Shown: in pieces, positions 41,779 through 49,927 of the stretch
Layout of the letters: every line of letters begins with the position of its first letter
Numbering within the stretch: position 1 is the first letter of the stretch
NCBI RefSeq assembly: GCF_900141985.1
Contig: NZ_FQZK01000004.1
Span: 124,001 to 188,000, forward strand
From: Nocardiopsis flavescens
GTDB lineage: Bacteria > Actinomycetota > Actinomycetes > Streptosporangiales > Streptosporangiaceae
Reading direction: 5' to 3'
DNA: 64,000 nucleotides
Position numbers and translations under genes: made by a program
The notes under the pieces: model-generated
Database searches by the model: none
Seen by the model: only the letters and a program-made list of their open reading frames with translations
Told to the model about the DNA's origin: nothing

Positions 41779-42657
41779 TCAGGCGGTGATCCCCCAGCGC
41801 CGGCGCAGGGCGCGGTCGGCCCAGTTGAAGAACACGTCGATGACGATGCCGACCACCAGCACGATGATGATGTAGCTCAGCAGCCGGTCGGCGTCGTTGA
41901 GCTGGCGGGCCTGGCTGAGCGCCCAGCCGATCGAGTTCTGCTGGTTGATGATCACCAGCAGCTCGCCCGCCATCAGCGAGCGCCAGGCGAACGCCCAGCC
42001 CTGCTTGAGCCCGGTGACGAACATCGGCAGCGCCGCCGGGATGACCAGCAGCGTGTACCGCTGCGCGCCGCGCAGGCCCATCACCTGTCCGGCCCGCAGC
42101 AGCGTCGGCGGCACGTAGTCGATGCCCGACACCAGGCCGCCCGCGATGGACGGGGCGGCGCCCAGCACGATGACGAACATGATCGCCGACTCGCTGATGC
42201 CGTACAGCAGCATCGCGAACGGGAACCACACGATCGACGGCATCGTCTGGAGGCCGGTGATGAGCGACCCGATGGCCGCCCGCAGCGGCTTGAACTGCGA
42301 CACCGCCAGCCCGATGACCACGCCCACGGCGAGCGCCAGCGCGAACCCCGTCAGGGCGCGGCGCATGGTGACCTGCACCGCCACCCAGAACTCCGGGGTG
42401 GTGACCTCGGCGAACAGGGTGGGCAGCACCTTGTCCGGGCCGGGGAAGACGAACTCGGTGCGCCACCCCGACCACACCACGGCCTGCCAGGCGGCCAGCA
42501 CCAGCACGACCGCGACCAGCTTGGGCCAGGTCGCCGACCACAGCGCGCGGGCCCGGTCCCCCGGCCCGACCTCGTTGGCGCCCCGCTGGGGCTGGAGTTC
42601 CAGGGCGTCGAGCCCGTGGACCTGGCGGTCGCGGTCCCTCACGTCGGTGTCAGGCAT
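41779..42657 (-). CDS. ssuC: Sulfonate-type ABC transporter permease (second system)
   Basis: A 292-residue SsuC/TauC-type permease with about six membrane helices; the first 40 residues are hydrophilic (DRDRQVHGLDALELQP). It contains the family loop RAGQVMGLRGAQRYTLLVIPAALP. Its ATG (42657) overlaps the end of the ATP-binding gene by 8 bp, so translation is coupled. Last gene of its operon, ending at a bidirectional terminator. Confidence 0.92.
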   Translation of the reverse strand: MPDTDVRDRDRQVHGLDALELQPQRGANEVGPGDRARALWSATWPKLVAVVLVLAAWQAVVWSGWRTEFVFPGPDKVLPTLFAEVTTPEFWVAVQVTMRRALTGFALALAVGVVIGLAVSQFKPLRAAIGSLITGLQTMPSIVWFPFAMLLYGISESAIMFVIVLGAAPSIAGGLVSGIDYVPPTLLRAGQVMGLRGAQRYTLLVIPAALPMFVTGLKQGWAFAWRSLMAGELLVIINQQNSIGWALSQARQLNDADRLLSYIIIVLVVGIVIDVFFNWADRALRRRWGITA

Positions 42658-43420
42658 GGCGGGAGACCTCTTCGCGGAGCCGGTCGGTGATGGCCGCGGC
42701 CTGGGCCGCGATGGGGGCGGAGTCGATGCGGCGGGGCCGCTCGCCCTCCACCGGGAACTCGGAGATGACCCGGCCGGGGCGGCTGGACAGCAGCACGACC
42801 CGGTCGCCCAGGCGCACCGCCTCGCGCACGTTGTGGGTGACGAAGAGGACCGTCAGCCCCTTCTCCTGCCAGATCCGCTCCAGCTCGTCGTGGAGGATGT
42901 CGCGGGTCATGGCGTCCAGGGCGCCGAAGGGCTCGTCCATCAGCAGCACGTCGGCGTCCTGGGCCAGGGCCCGGGCCAGGGCGACGCGCTGGCGCATGCC
43001 GCCGGACAGCTCGTGGGGCTGCTTGCGCTCGAACCCGGTCAGGCGCACCAGGTCCAGGAGTTCGCCGACGCGGGCCCTGCGCTCGGCCCTGGGCACCTTG
43101 TTGACCTTCATGGGCACCTCGATGTTGGCGCCCACGCTCAGCCACGGGAACAGCGCGGCCTCCTGGAACATCATGGAGACCCGGTGGCCCCAGACGTCCA
43201 CGGTGCCGGTGGTGGGCCGGTCGAGTCCGGCGACGAGGGAGAGCAGGGTGCTCTTGCCGCAGCCGGAGGCGCCGACGATGGACAGGAACTCCCCGGTCCC
43301 GACGGTGATCGACATCCCGTCGATGGCGGTGACGGCTCCCCCGCCGTGGCCGAACACCTTGGAGATGTCGTTGATGTCGACGGCGGCGGTCCGCGGGGGC
43401 GTGTCGGTGATGGCGGTCAT
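42650..43420 (-). CDS. ssuB: Sulfonate-type ABC transporter ATP-binding protein (second system)
   Basis: A 256-residue ABC ATPase: Walker A GASGCGKSTLL, Q-loop FQEAALFPWLSV, signature LSGGMRQRVALARAL, Walker B VLLMDEPFGALD, switch His in FVTHNVREA. ATG 43420 with GGAAGGGGAGG upstream. The start codon overlaps the stop of a 112-codon open frame upstream (TGATG). Confidence 0.93.
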   Translation of the reverse strand: MTAITDTPPRTAAVDINDISKVFGHGGGAVTAIDGMSITVGTGEFLSIVGASGCGKSTLLSLVAGLDRPTTGTVDVWGHRVSMMFQEAALFPWLSVGANIEVPMKVNKVPRAERRARVGELLDLVRLTGFERKQPHELSGGMRQRVALARALAQDADVLLMDEPFGALDAMTRDILHDELERIWQEKGLTVLFVTHNVREAVRLGDRVVLLSSRPGRVISEFPVEGERPRRIDSAPIAAQAAAITDRLREEVSRHA

Positions 43421-43758
43421 CAGGGCCCCTCCCCTTCCAGCCCGGTGGCCGGCGCCCGGCGCTCCCCCGCGGGGAGGGCGCCGGACGGGCCCGGGACGTA
43501 GCTTCCGGTCAGGTGGACGGGGCCGAGCGGGCCGGGGGTCCCGGCCGGGTCGGCTCCGGTGAGCAGTGCGGGCGCGGCGACGCCGGTGTCGCCGGGCGCC
43601 GCGGCGGTGCGGTCGGGGCCGGACGCGCTCCCGGCGGTCCGCGGCGGGGCCCCGCCCGGTGCGCGGGCGAGGAGTCGAACCGGCCCGCGGCGGGCTCCCC
43701 CGGCCGGTGCCGGGGGCGGCGGGGCCGCGGTGGCGGTCCGCGGCGGGGGCACACGCAT
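43420..43758 (-). CDS. Candidate small Pro/Ala-rich protein coupled to ssuB
   Basis: A 112-residue frame with ATG 43758 preceded by AAAGGA, ending in TGATG with the ssuB start. It begins about 40 bp downstream of the operator/promoter at 43,799-43,817, exactly where the first gene of the transcript should start. Composition is Pro/Ala/Gly/Arg-rich and no family is recognised. It could also be an untranslated leader. Confidence 0.45.
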   Translation of the reverse strand: MRVPPPRTATAAPPPPAPAGGARRGPVRLLARAPGGAPPRTAGSASGPDRTAAAPGDTGVAAPALLTGADPAGTPGPLGPVHLTGSYVPGPSGALPAGERRAPATGLEGEGP

Positions 43759-43798
43759 GGAGGGGTCCTTTTCGGGCGCGGTCTTCGGGACGCCCCAA

Positions 43799-43817
43799 AC
43801 TCTACTTAATAAGTAGG
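43799..43817 (-). promoter_or_regulatory. Sulfur-operon operator, site 1
   Basis: CTACTTA-A-TAAGTAG (43802-43816) is a perfect 15-bp palindrome. Reading on the minus strand, TAGAGT (43799-43804) at its edge fits a -10 box and TTCACA lies 16 bp further up. Flanks match site 2 (45,161-45,190) nearly base for base (GTAGGATTTGTG). Confidence 0.7.
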
Positions 43818-43984
43818 ATTTGTGAAACCCGGCGCGTCGCCCCAGGTCCGCGACGTTTCCCGCGAGGGCGCCCCGGCGCACACCGCCACCGCCCCGCGAA
43901 GCGCACAAAAGCGGACCGAAAGCGCAGCTCAGAGCCGCCGGGGCCGGCGGGCGGCCCGTCCGCACGCCCGGGCCCGCACCGAAA

Positions 43985-43998
43985 GTGATCCAGATCAC
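43985..43998. promoter_or_regulatory. CRP/FNR-type palindrome
   Basis: GTGATCCAGATCAC is a perfect palindrome with the CRP-family form GTGA-N6-TCAC, in the gap between ssuA (second system) and its transport genes. Confidence 0.5.
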
Positions 43999-44055
43999 AT
44001 CAGGCGGCGCGGGGGCGGCGGAGCCCTCCCGGACCCCGCCGCCCCCGTCCCGGGG

Positions 44056-45114
44056 TCAGAAGCCGGCGACCTCTTCGCGGTCCAGCTCGGTCAGCACCCC
44101 GTTGAGCAGGTCGAGGGCGTAGATGCCCTCCAGGTCGACCGGGTCCAGCAGGCCGACCCCCTCGGCGTGCTCGGCGCCGCCGCGCAGGGACTCCGCGATC
44201 GGGTCGACGGTGAACGTCACGTTCTCGAAGGCCGAGGCGACGACCTCGGCGTCGAGCTCGCCCCCGGTCAGCGCCTCCAGGTGGGCGATGGCCGCGCCCT
44301 GGGCGTCCTCGGAGTTGTCGTTGATCCAGTCGACCGTCTCGACGTGCCCGCGCAGCAGGTTCTCGACGACCTCGGGCTCGGCCTCCAGGAAGTCGGCGTT
44401 GACGATGAGGTGCGTGGTGACGAACTCGCCGCCGGTCTCGGGCCACAGGTCGGCCTCGTCCACCAGCAGGTGGCCCTCGCCCTCCTTGACGAGGCGGCTC
44501 AGGTGGGGCTCGGGGACCCACGCGCCGTCGATCTCGCCCAGCAGGAAGGTGTCGATGATCTCGGCGTTGTCCTGGGGCAGGATCGACAGCTCGCCGCCGC
44601 CCTCGGTGTCGACCTCCCAGCCCTGCTCCTGGGCGAACCAGCGCAGTGCCACGTCCTGGGTGTTGCCCAGCTGCGGCGTGGAGATCGTGGTGCCGGGCAG
44701 GTCTTCGACGCTCTCGATGTCCTCGCGCACGACCAGGCCCGCGCCGCGCGAGGTCGACCCGGCGACGATGCGCAGGGCCGTGCCGTCCGACTGGGACCAG
44801 CCGTTGATGGCCGGGTTGGGGCCGATGAAGGTCGCGTCGACCTCGCCGGCGAACAGGGCGTTGATGGCGTCCGGTCCGGCGTTGAAGGTCTGGGTCTGCA
44901 GCTCGACGTCGCCCAGCGCCTCGGCGAAGGTCCCGTTCTCCACCCCGACCAGCGCGGGGGCGTGGGTGAGGTTGGGGAAGTAGCCCAGGGTCAGGGTGTC
45001 GGCGTCCCCGGACCCGCCGCCGTCGCCGCCCGAGCCGCCGCACGCGGTCGCGGCCAGGCTCAGCGCCAGGACCGCCGCGGCGGCGGAAAGCACGGAGGTG
45101 CGCTTGCTCATCAT
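44056..45114 (-). CDS. ssuA: Sulfonate/taurine ABC transporter substrate-binding lipoprotein (second system)
   Basis: A 352-residue lipoprotein with signal peptide and lipobox LAATAC (Cys near residue 24). The mature part is a classic SsuA-type receptor: LGYFPNLTHAPALVGVENG, FIGPNPAINGW, LPGTTISTPQLGNTQDVALR. ATG 45114 follows AAAAGGA; a longer frame starting at 45165 overlaps the promoter. It has its own operator (site 2) and is 250 bp from the transporter genes it serves, so receptor and transporter may be regulated separately. Confidence 0.92.
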   Translation of the reverse strand: MMSKRTSVLSAAAAVLALSLAATACGGSGGDGGGSGDADTLTLGYFPNLTHAPALVGVENGTFAEALGDVELQTQTFNAGPDAINALFAGEVDATFIGPNPAINGWSQSDGTALRIVAGSTSRGAGLVVREDIESVEDLPGTTISTPQLGNTQDVALRWFAQEQGWEVDTEGGGELSILPQDNAEIIDTFLLGEIDGAWVPEPHLSRLVKEGEGHLLVDEADLWPETGGEFVTTHLIVNADFLEAEPEVVENLLRGHVETVDWINDNSEDAQGAAIAHLEALTGGELDAEVVASAFENVTFTVDPIAESLRGGAEHAEGVGLLDPVDLEGIYALDLLNGVLTELDREEVAGF

Positions 45115-45160
45115 CGGTTCCTTTTCACAGCGGAGGGGGAGGTCGGTACGACCAGGAGAA

Positions 45161-45179
45161 ACCATACTTAATTAGTAGG
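45161..45179 (-). promoter_or_regulatory. Sulfur-operon operator, site 2
   Basis: TACTTAATTAGTAG with flanks ...GATTTGTGG, closely like site 1. On the minus strand TATGGT (45161-45166) is a likely -10 box. It lies about 50 bp before the ssuA start. Confidence 0.68.
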
Positions 45180-45201
45180 ATTTGTGGGAACTCGGCACGA
45201 C

Positions 45202-45215
45202 GTGATCCAAGTCAC
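45202..45215. promoter_or_regulatory. CRP/FNR-type palindrome
   Basis: GTGATCCAAGTCAC, 12 of 14 symmetric, 23 bp upstream of site 2 and almost identical to the one at 43985. Confidence 0.45.
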
Positions 45216-45323
45216 ATGAGCCCGCGGTGAGCACGGGATTCACCTGATTCGCACACGAAAAGGGCGCGTCGCCCCCGAAAACCCGGCCCGGAGCGGCGAA
45301 TCCGCCCCCGGGCCCGGAAAGGA

Positions 45324-45360
45324 CGACGGGCGGTGGGGCGCGCAGCCCCACCGCCCGTCG
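45324..45360 (-). terminator. Terminator 2 after metQ
   Basis: Perfect 15-bp stem (45324-45338 with 45346-45360), 7-nt loop. It would also insulate the ssuA promoter region. Confidence 0.78.
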
Positions 45361-45370
45361 CGGAAGCAGC

Positions 45371-45405
45371 GCGCCGCCTCCCGGAGAGGAGCCGGGAGGC
45401 GGCGC
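45371..45405 (-). terminator. Terminator 1 after metQ
   Basis: Perfect 14-bp stem (45371-45384 with 45392-45405), 7-nt loop. Two strong hairpins in tandem are unusual. Confidence 0.78.
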
Positions 45406-45460
45406 GGGGTGTCGGCCGGACCGGCCGGCGCCCGTGGGCCCCGGCCGGTGCCGCCGGGTC

Positions 45461-46339
45461 CTACTCGGAGGTCTCGATGACGGTGCCGTCCGCGTCCACG
45501 GCCAGGACGACGCCCTGCCAGGACTCCTTCACGAACTCCAGCACGCGCTCGTCGTGCAGCAGCTCGGCGAGCAGCCGCACGCGCTCGTCCTCGGCGTTCT
45601 CCTCCAGGGCCACCAGGCCGTTGGCGTAGGCCTCGACGTAGTCGTCGCCCTCGGGCTCCCAGGCCAGGACGTTGCTCTCCTCGGGCAGGTTCGCCTCGAT
45701 GGCGTAGTTGCCGTTGACGACCGCGGCGTCGACGTCGGCGATGGCGCGCGGCAGCTGCGCGGCCTCCAGCGGCGTGACGGTGATGTCCTGCGGGTTGTCG
45801 GTGATGTCCTTCTCGGTGGCCAGCTCGCCGGCCTCCGGGTCCACCTCGATGAGGCCCTCGGCCTGGAGGATGCCCAGGGCGCGGTTGAGGTTGGCCGGGT
45901 CGTTGGGCACGGCGATCTCGGCGCCCTCGGGCAGGTCGTCGATGGTCTCGACGCCCTCGGAGTACAGGCCCAGGCGCTCGATGTGCACGTCGGTGATGTA
46001 CGTGAAGTCGGCGTCGGGGCCGTTGGCCGCCCACTCGTTCAGGTAGGTGCGGTGCTGGAAGTAGTTCGCGTCCAGCTCGCCCTCGACCAGCAGGGTGTTG
46101 GGGGTGTTGTAGTCGGAGATCTCGACGATCTCCAGGTCCAGGCCGGCCTCCTCGGCGAGGTTCTCGTCGATGAAGGAGAGGATGTCGCCGTGCGGCACCG
46201 GGCTGACGCCCACGCGGAGGACCTCCGCCGCGCCCTCTTCCCCGCTACTCTCGGCGGCCTGCTCACTGGGGGCGCCGCAGGCGGTGAGCGCCAGGGTGAC
46301 GGCGGCGGCGGCACCGATGACGGCTGAGGTCGTGCGCAT
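45461..46339 (-). CDS. metQ: MetQ/NlpA-family substrate-binding lipoprotein
   Basis: A 292-residue lipoprotein (lipobox LALTAC, Cys near 20) of the methionine-binding NlpA family: VGVSPVPHGDILSFI, DYNTPNTLLVEGELDANYFQH, AVPNDPANLNRAL. It would bring methionine or a related sulfur compound. No metN or metI lies in the window, so it is an orphan receptor unless its partners are elsewhere. ATG 46339 follows GAAGGAG. An operator-like CCTACC-AGGAAGG lies about 130 bp upstream. Confidence 0.9.
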   Translation of the reverse strand: MRTTSAVIGAAAAVTLALTACGAPSEQAAESSGEEGAAEVLRVGVSPVPHGDILSFIDENLAEEAGLDLEIVEISDYNTPNTLLVEGELDANYFQHRTYLNEWAANGPDADFTYITDVHIERLGLYSEGVETIDDLPEGAEIAVPNDPANLNRALGILQAEGLIEVDPEAGELATEKDITDNPQDITVTPLEAAQLPRAIADVDAAVVNGNYAIEANLPEESNVLAWEPEGDDYVEAYANGLVALEENAEDERVRLLAELLHDERVLEFVKESWQGVVLAVDADGTVIETSE

Positions 46340-46456
46340 GTGCGCTCCTTCGTGATCGTGAGGGTGGAGGATCGCGGGGGGTTCCGGCGCACCCGTGCGG
46401 GGTCGGCGCTCGGCGGGCACCGGAGTGTCCGGTGGGACGTCCGATGACCCGATTGA

Positions 46457-46484
46457 AGACTATCCAACCTTCCTGGTAGGAAAT
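46457..46484 (-). promoter_or_regulatory. Sulfur-operon operator-like site 3 (metQ)
   Basis: AACCTTCCTGGTAGGAAAT (46467-46485) is an imperfect palindrome with a GTAGG half-site; TAGTCT on the minus strand (46457-46462) may be the -10 box. Confidence 0.45.
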
Positions 46485-46531
46485 CTCCCTTTTTAACCTC
46501 CGCGACACGTGGCGTCGGCCACACGGGACCC

Positions 46532-46558
46532 ATATTACCGACTAATACGGTAGCTAAT
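46532..46558 (+). promoter_or_regulatory. Operator/promoter of the orphan winged-helix gene (site 4)
   Basis: TATTACCG-ACTAATA-CGGTAGCTAATA-like inverted repeat just upstream of the regulator start; TAATAT (46555-46560) could be the -10 box. Likely autoregulated. Confidence 0.45.
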
Positions 46559-46585
46559 ATCGACAATAGGGCGCATCATGGAGTC

Positions 46586-47143
46586 ATGCTCACCGCACAC
46601 ACCGCCGCAGCCGCGACCGACACCCGGGCCGCCCGGCCGGCCCTGACCGCCGTCCCCGACCCCCGGGCGACCCCCGGCGCCGCCGGAAACGCCGTCCCCC
46701 CGACCGCTCCCGCCCCGGAGGCCGGCGCCGGCGAGCACTCGCTCCTGGGCGTGCTGCCCCTGCCCGAGAGCGGCAAGTACATGCTGGTGTACGGGGTCGT
46801 CGTGGACGAGCCCCACCCCCGGGGCCGCCCCCTGCCGCCCGCCGGCGGCCTGCTCCTGGACCGCGCCGCCCGCCGGGTGTGGTCGGACGGGCACGAGGTG
46901 GAGCTGACCTACCAGGAGTACGAGCTGCTGGAGTGCCTGACCGACTCCCCCGGACGCGCGATCACCCGCGCCGAGCTGATGCAGCGGGTGTGGGGCGCCG
47001 TCGAGGGGATGCACTCGCGCACCATCGACGTGCACATCCACCGGCTGCGCCGCAAGCTCGGACCGGCCGGGGACCTCATCGCCACCGTGCGCAAGGTCGG
47101 GTACATCTACCAGGGGCCCCGCGCGCTCTCCCCCGAGTCCTGA
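46586..47143 (+). CDS. Orphan OmpR/PhoB-type winged-helix regulator
   Basis: A 185-residue protein whose C-terminus (about 85-180) is a complete OmpR-type DNA-binding domain: LTYQEYELLECLTDSPGRAITRAEL, MHSRTIDVHIHRLRRKL, ATVRKVGYIYQ. The N-terminal 85 residues are Ala/Pro-rich and contain no receiver domain, so it is not a normal two-component regulator. It sits in the middle of the sulfur genes, divergent from metQ, and is a good candidate for a local sulfur regulator. ATG 46586. Confidence 0.8.
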   Translation: MLTAHTAAAATDTRAARPALTAVPDPRATPGAAGNAVPPTAPAPEAGAGEHSLLGVLPLPESGKYMLVYGVVVDEPHPRGRPLPPAGGLLLDRAARRVWSDGHEVELTYQEYELLECLTDSPGRAITRAELMQRVWGAVEGMHSRTIDVHIHRLRRKLGPAGDLIATVRKVGYIYQGPRALSPES

Positions 47144-47244
47144 TCCGGGTACGCGCCCCCGGCCGCCCCGGCCCCACCCCGGGGGCCGGGGGCCTTCGTG
47201 CGTGCCGGGCACCCGCCCCTCCGGGCGGGGGCGCCGGGCGCGCG

Positions 47245-47276
47245 GCGAGGGGGCGGGCGCCGGCCCGCCCCCTCGC
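47245..47276. terminator. Bidirectional terminator
   Basis: Perfect 14-bp stem (47245-47258 with 47263-47276) with GCCG loop, between the convergent regulator and exporter genes. Confidence 0.78.
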
Positions 47277-47289
47277 GCGTGCGCCCCGG

Positions 47290-48630
47290 CTAGAAGGTGA
47301 AGCCGCGGAACAGGAAGAACGCCAGCAGCAGGCCGACCAGCAGGTTGAACGCGGTGGCCAGGGCGAAGACGCCGATCGGCCGCCAGCCCGCCTCGCGCAG
47401 CGAGCTGAGCTTGAACTCCAGGCCGATGCTGGTGAACGCCGCGATGAGGAACCAGTCGCGCAGCGCCTTGGCGGTGTCCAGTCCGTCCTGGGCGCCCTCG
47501 CCCGCGGTGTTGGCCCAGACCGTGGCGATCACCGAGGCGGCCAGGAAGCCCAGCACGAACTTGGGGAACCGCTCCCACAGCGTGGCCAGGCCCGGGCGGG
47601 CGGCGGCGCCCTCCCCGGCGGGGGCCGCCTTGAAGGCGAAGTAGGCGGTCAGCAGCACCGCCACCACGCCCATGAGGACGTTCTGGGTGGACTTGACGAT
47701 CGAGGCGATCTGGAGCGCGTCCTCGCCGACGATCGCACCGGCCGCGGCGACCGCCGCCGTGGTGTCGATGTTGCCGCCGATCCAGGCGCCCGCCTGCGCG
47801 TCGTTGAGGCCGAGCACGCCGACCAGCCAGGGGAGCAGGAAGATCGACGGGACGGCGAACAGGATGACCAGGCTCGCGGTGTAGGCGAGCTGCTCGCGGC
47901 GGGCCTGCACGGCCCCGGCGGCGGCGATCGCGGCGCTGACGCCGCAGATGGACACCGAGGAGGCCAGCAGCGCGCGCAGCCGGTCGTCGAGGCCGAACCG
48001 GCCGCCGAGCCACCAGGTGAACAGGAACACCGCGGTGACCAGGAACAGCGCCTGGAGGATCGCGGGGCCCGCGGCCCGGATGATGACGTCGAACAGCACG
48101 GTGGAGCCGAGCAGGACCAGCCCGGTCTTGATGAAGAACTCGGTCCGGAACGCCGCGGCCAGGCGGTCGCGCAGCCCGGTCAGGCTCAGCAGGAGGTTGC
48201 CGAGCAGGCCCAGCAGGATCGCGTAGACGGGGTACTCGACGGCCTCGGCGAACCCGGCGAGGGGCGTGCCCGCGGCGATCTCGGGGACCCATCCCTCCAG
48301 GAAGCGCGTGGTGGAGGCCAGCGCCAGGACGACCAGCAGGCCCGCGGCGGCGAAGGCCCAATAGGCGCTGTCGCGGGCGGCCGGGGCGCCCTCCCCGCCG
48401 TCCCCGCTCTCGGCGGCGGGCTCCGCGGCCGGGGCGGCGGGTGCGGCGGGTGCGGCGGGTGCGGCGGGTGCGGGGTCCTCGGTGGTGGTGGCGGTCTCGC
48501 CGCCGGCCCGCGGCTCGCGGGCGCCCTCGGCCCCGGTGCCGTCGGTGGGGGTCTCGGGGGCCGCGGCGGCCGGGGCCGTGTCCTGGGGACCTGTCGCGCC
48601 GTCGCCGGGGGCGGGCGTCGTGCCGCTCAC
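47290..48630 (-). CDS. YeiH-family putative sulfate exporter
   Basis: A 446-residue membrane protein of the YeiH (UPF0324) family with about ten helices; SVSICGVSAAIAA and GGNIDTTAAVAAAGAI are its signature segments. Members are annotated as sulfate exporters but evidence for the substrate is thin. The first 95 residues are an Ala/Pro-rich tail with PAAPAA repeats. GTG 48630 overlaps the stop of a 44-residue membrane protein (GTGA), which seems to supply the missing first helix. Confidence 0.85.
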   Translation of the reverse strand: MSGTTPAPGDGATGPQDTAPAAAAPETPTDGTGAEGAREPRAGGETATTTEDPAPAAPAAPAAPAAPAAEPAAESGDGGEGAPAARDSAYWAFAAAGLLVVLALASTTRFLEGWVPEIAAGTPLAGFAEAVEYPVYAILLGLLGNLLLSLTGLRDRLAAAFRTEFFIKTGLVLLGSTVLFDVIIRAAGPAILQALFLVTAVFLFTWWLGGRFGLDDRLRALLASSVSICGVSAAIAAAGAVQARREQLAYTASLVILFAVPSIFLLPWLVGVLGLNDAQAGAWIGGNIDTTAAVAAAGAIVGEDALQIASIVKSTQNVLMGVVAVLLTAYFAFKAAPAGEGAAARPGLATLWERFPKFVLGFLAASVIATVWANTAGEGAQDGLDTAKALRDWFLIAAFTSIGLEFKLSSLREAGWRPIGVFALATAFNLLVGLLLAFFLFRGFTF

Positions 48631-48761
48631 GGGATCAGCCCCGCCGGGATGGCGCCGACGAGGGCGAGGCCGAGCAGGACGAGTCCGGTGAGGGTGGCGG
48701 CCCAGTCCTCGCCGAGGCGGCGGCGCGGGCGCCCGGGGCCGGTGGGGGGTGTTTCGCTCAT
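48627..48761 (-). CDS. Small membrane protein coupled to the YeiH-like gene
   Basis: A 44-residue protein: basic start (RPRRRLGEDWAATL) and one helix (TGLVLLGLALVGAIPAGLI). ATG 48761 follows AGAAGGA. Its stop overlaps the YeiH-like start, so both are coupled. The EDWAATLTGLVLLGL pattern resembles the first helix of longer YeiH homologues, from memory. First gene after operator site 5. Confidence 0.65.
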   Translation of the reverse strand: MSETPPTGPGRPRRRLGEDWAATLTGLVLLGLALVGAIPAGLIP

Positions 48762-48852
48762 GGTCCTTCTCTGTTTCTCCGGGCGCCGGTGTCCGGGCGC
48801 CCCGGGGGATGGGGGTCCGCGGCGGGGTGCCGCGGGGTGATTCTAGATAAAA

Positions 48853-48870
48853 CCTACTGATTTAGTGTAG
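48853..48870 (-). promoter_or_regulatory. Sulfur-operon operator, site 5
   Basis: CCTACTGATTTAGTGTAG (arms CTACT/AGTGTAG) in front of the small membrane protein and the YeiH-like exporter. Confidence 0.6.
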
Positions 48871-48938
48871 TTAATGGCCGCGCGGAGCGCCAGCCCCGGA
48901 CGGCACCTCCCCGGCCGGGCCCGGCCGCCTCCGGCGGG

Positions 48939-49325
48939 TCAGAGGCGGGGTTCGAGCACCGGCAGGCCCTGGCCCCGCCAGGCGCGAAAGCCCCCGATGA
49001 GGTCGGTGGCCCGGTGCAGCCCCAGCTCCTGGAGCTGGACCGCCGCCAGGCTGGAGGCGTACCCCTCGTTGCAGAACAGGACGATGCGCCGGTCGGCGGA
49101 GTCGGCCTCGGGCACCCGGTCCGGGCTGGTCGGGTCCAGCCGCCACTCCAGCACGTTGCGGTCGATGACCAGGGCTCCGGGGATCTCCCCCTCGGACTCC
49201 CGGTTGACCGCCGGGCGGGTGTCGACCAGCAGCGCGCCCCCGCGCTGGGCGGCCAGGGCCTCGCCGGGGGTGAGGCGCTCCAGCAGGGCGCGCCGGTCGC
49301 CGAGGAGCCGGTCGATCGCGCTCAT
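48939..49325 (-). CDS. Rhodanese-like sulfurtransferase
   Basis: A 128-residue single-domain rhodanese. The active-site loop LFCNEGYASS carries the sulfur-accepting cysteine; GALLVDTRPAVNRESEGEIPGA is the usual first half. It moves sulfane sulfur, for example to cyanide, thiols or sulfite. ATG 49325 overlaps the end of the cysteine dioxygenase gene (ATGA), so the two proteins are made together. Confidence 0.92.
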   Translation of the reverse strand: MSAIDRLLGDRRALLERLTPGEALAAQRGGALLVDTRPAVNRESEGEIPGALVIDRNVLEWRLDPTSPDRVPEADSADRRIVLFCNEGYASSLAAVQLQELGLHRATDLIGGFRAWRGQGLPVLEPRL

Positions 49326-49855
49326 CGGCGCTCCCCCCGGGACGGGACGTCGCCCAGGGTGGGGACGTCGGGCTCGGGGTCGGTGGTCAGGATGCTGCCG
49401 GTGCGGCGCAGGGCGCCGTCGCCGCCCACCTCGTAGTAGTGCATGGCGGTCAGCGGCGGCGAGTAGGCGTGCACGCTGACGGCCGGGGCGTCGGAGGCGT
49501 TGACGACGTCGTGGACGTGACCGAGGGGGAACCGCCCGCCCCCGCCGTCGGCGTGCGTGCGCTCGCGCAGCTCCCCGGTCCAGAACCGCTCGACCAGCTC
49601 GCCCGCGACGACGGTCAGGGCGCCCAGGGAGCCCGCGTGGTCGTGCAGCCGGGTGGACTGGTCGGGGGTCCAGGAGATGAGCCAGACGTCGGTGTGGTCG
49701 TCGGCGTGCAGGCGCACGGACCAGCGGTTCTCGGCGTCGAAGCGGATCTCGTGCAGGCCCTGGCGGACCTCCTCGGCCACCTCGGCGGTCAGCGCGGCCA
49801 GGCGGTCCAGGGTGAGCGGTGTCGGGGCGGTGGTGACGGCGGTGTCGACGGTCAT
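49322..49855 (-). CDS. Cysteine dioxygenase
   Basis: A 177-residue cupin that oxidises cysteine to cysteine sulfinate with O2 and Fe(II). The iron ligands are in RLHDHAGS (His-x-His) and GHVHDVVN (third His). Length and motifs fit bacterial type I enzymes. ATG 49855 has GAGAAGAAG upstream. It is coupled to the rhodanese gene and would prevent cysteine excess; the product sulfinate could feed the sulfinate-processing genes of the island. A short cysteine-ending leader frame precedes it. Confidence 0.9.
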   Translation of the reverse strand: MTVDTAVTTAPTPLTLDRLAALTAEVAEEVRQGLHEIRFDAENRWSVRLHADDHTDVWLISWTPDQSTRLHDHAGSLGALTVVAGELVERFWTGELRERTHADGGGGRFPLGHVHDVVNASDAPAVSVHAYSPPLTAMHYYEVGGDGALRRTGSILTTDPEPDVPTLGDVPSRGERR

Positions 49856-49927
49856 CGGTCTTCTTCTCACTGCTGGGGCGGCGGGACGGACGTGGTCGGG
49901 GTGCGGTCGGCGCTGCGCGCCCACCGC

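Noticed and set aside
43669-43690. GGTTCGACTCC on the minus strand looks like a tRNA T-arm
   Set aside because: The flanking bases do not form a T-stem, and no acceptor, D or anticodon arms can be found around it; it lies inside a Pro/Ala-rich open frame.
45115-45165. N-terminal extension of the second ssuA (start at 45165) containing a Cys codon, considered as a leader peptide
   Set aside because: It has no stop before the gene, overlaps the likely -10 box, and the real signal peptide begins at 45114 with a ribosome site.
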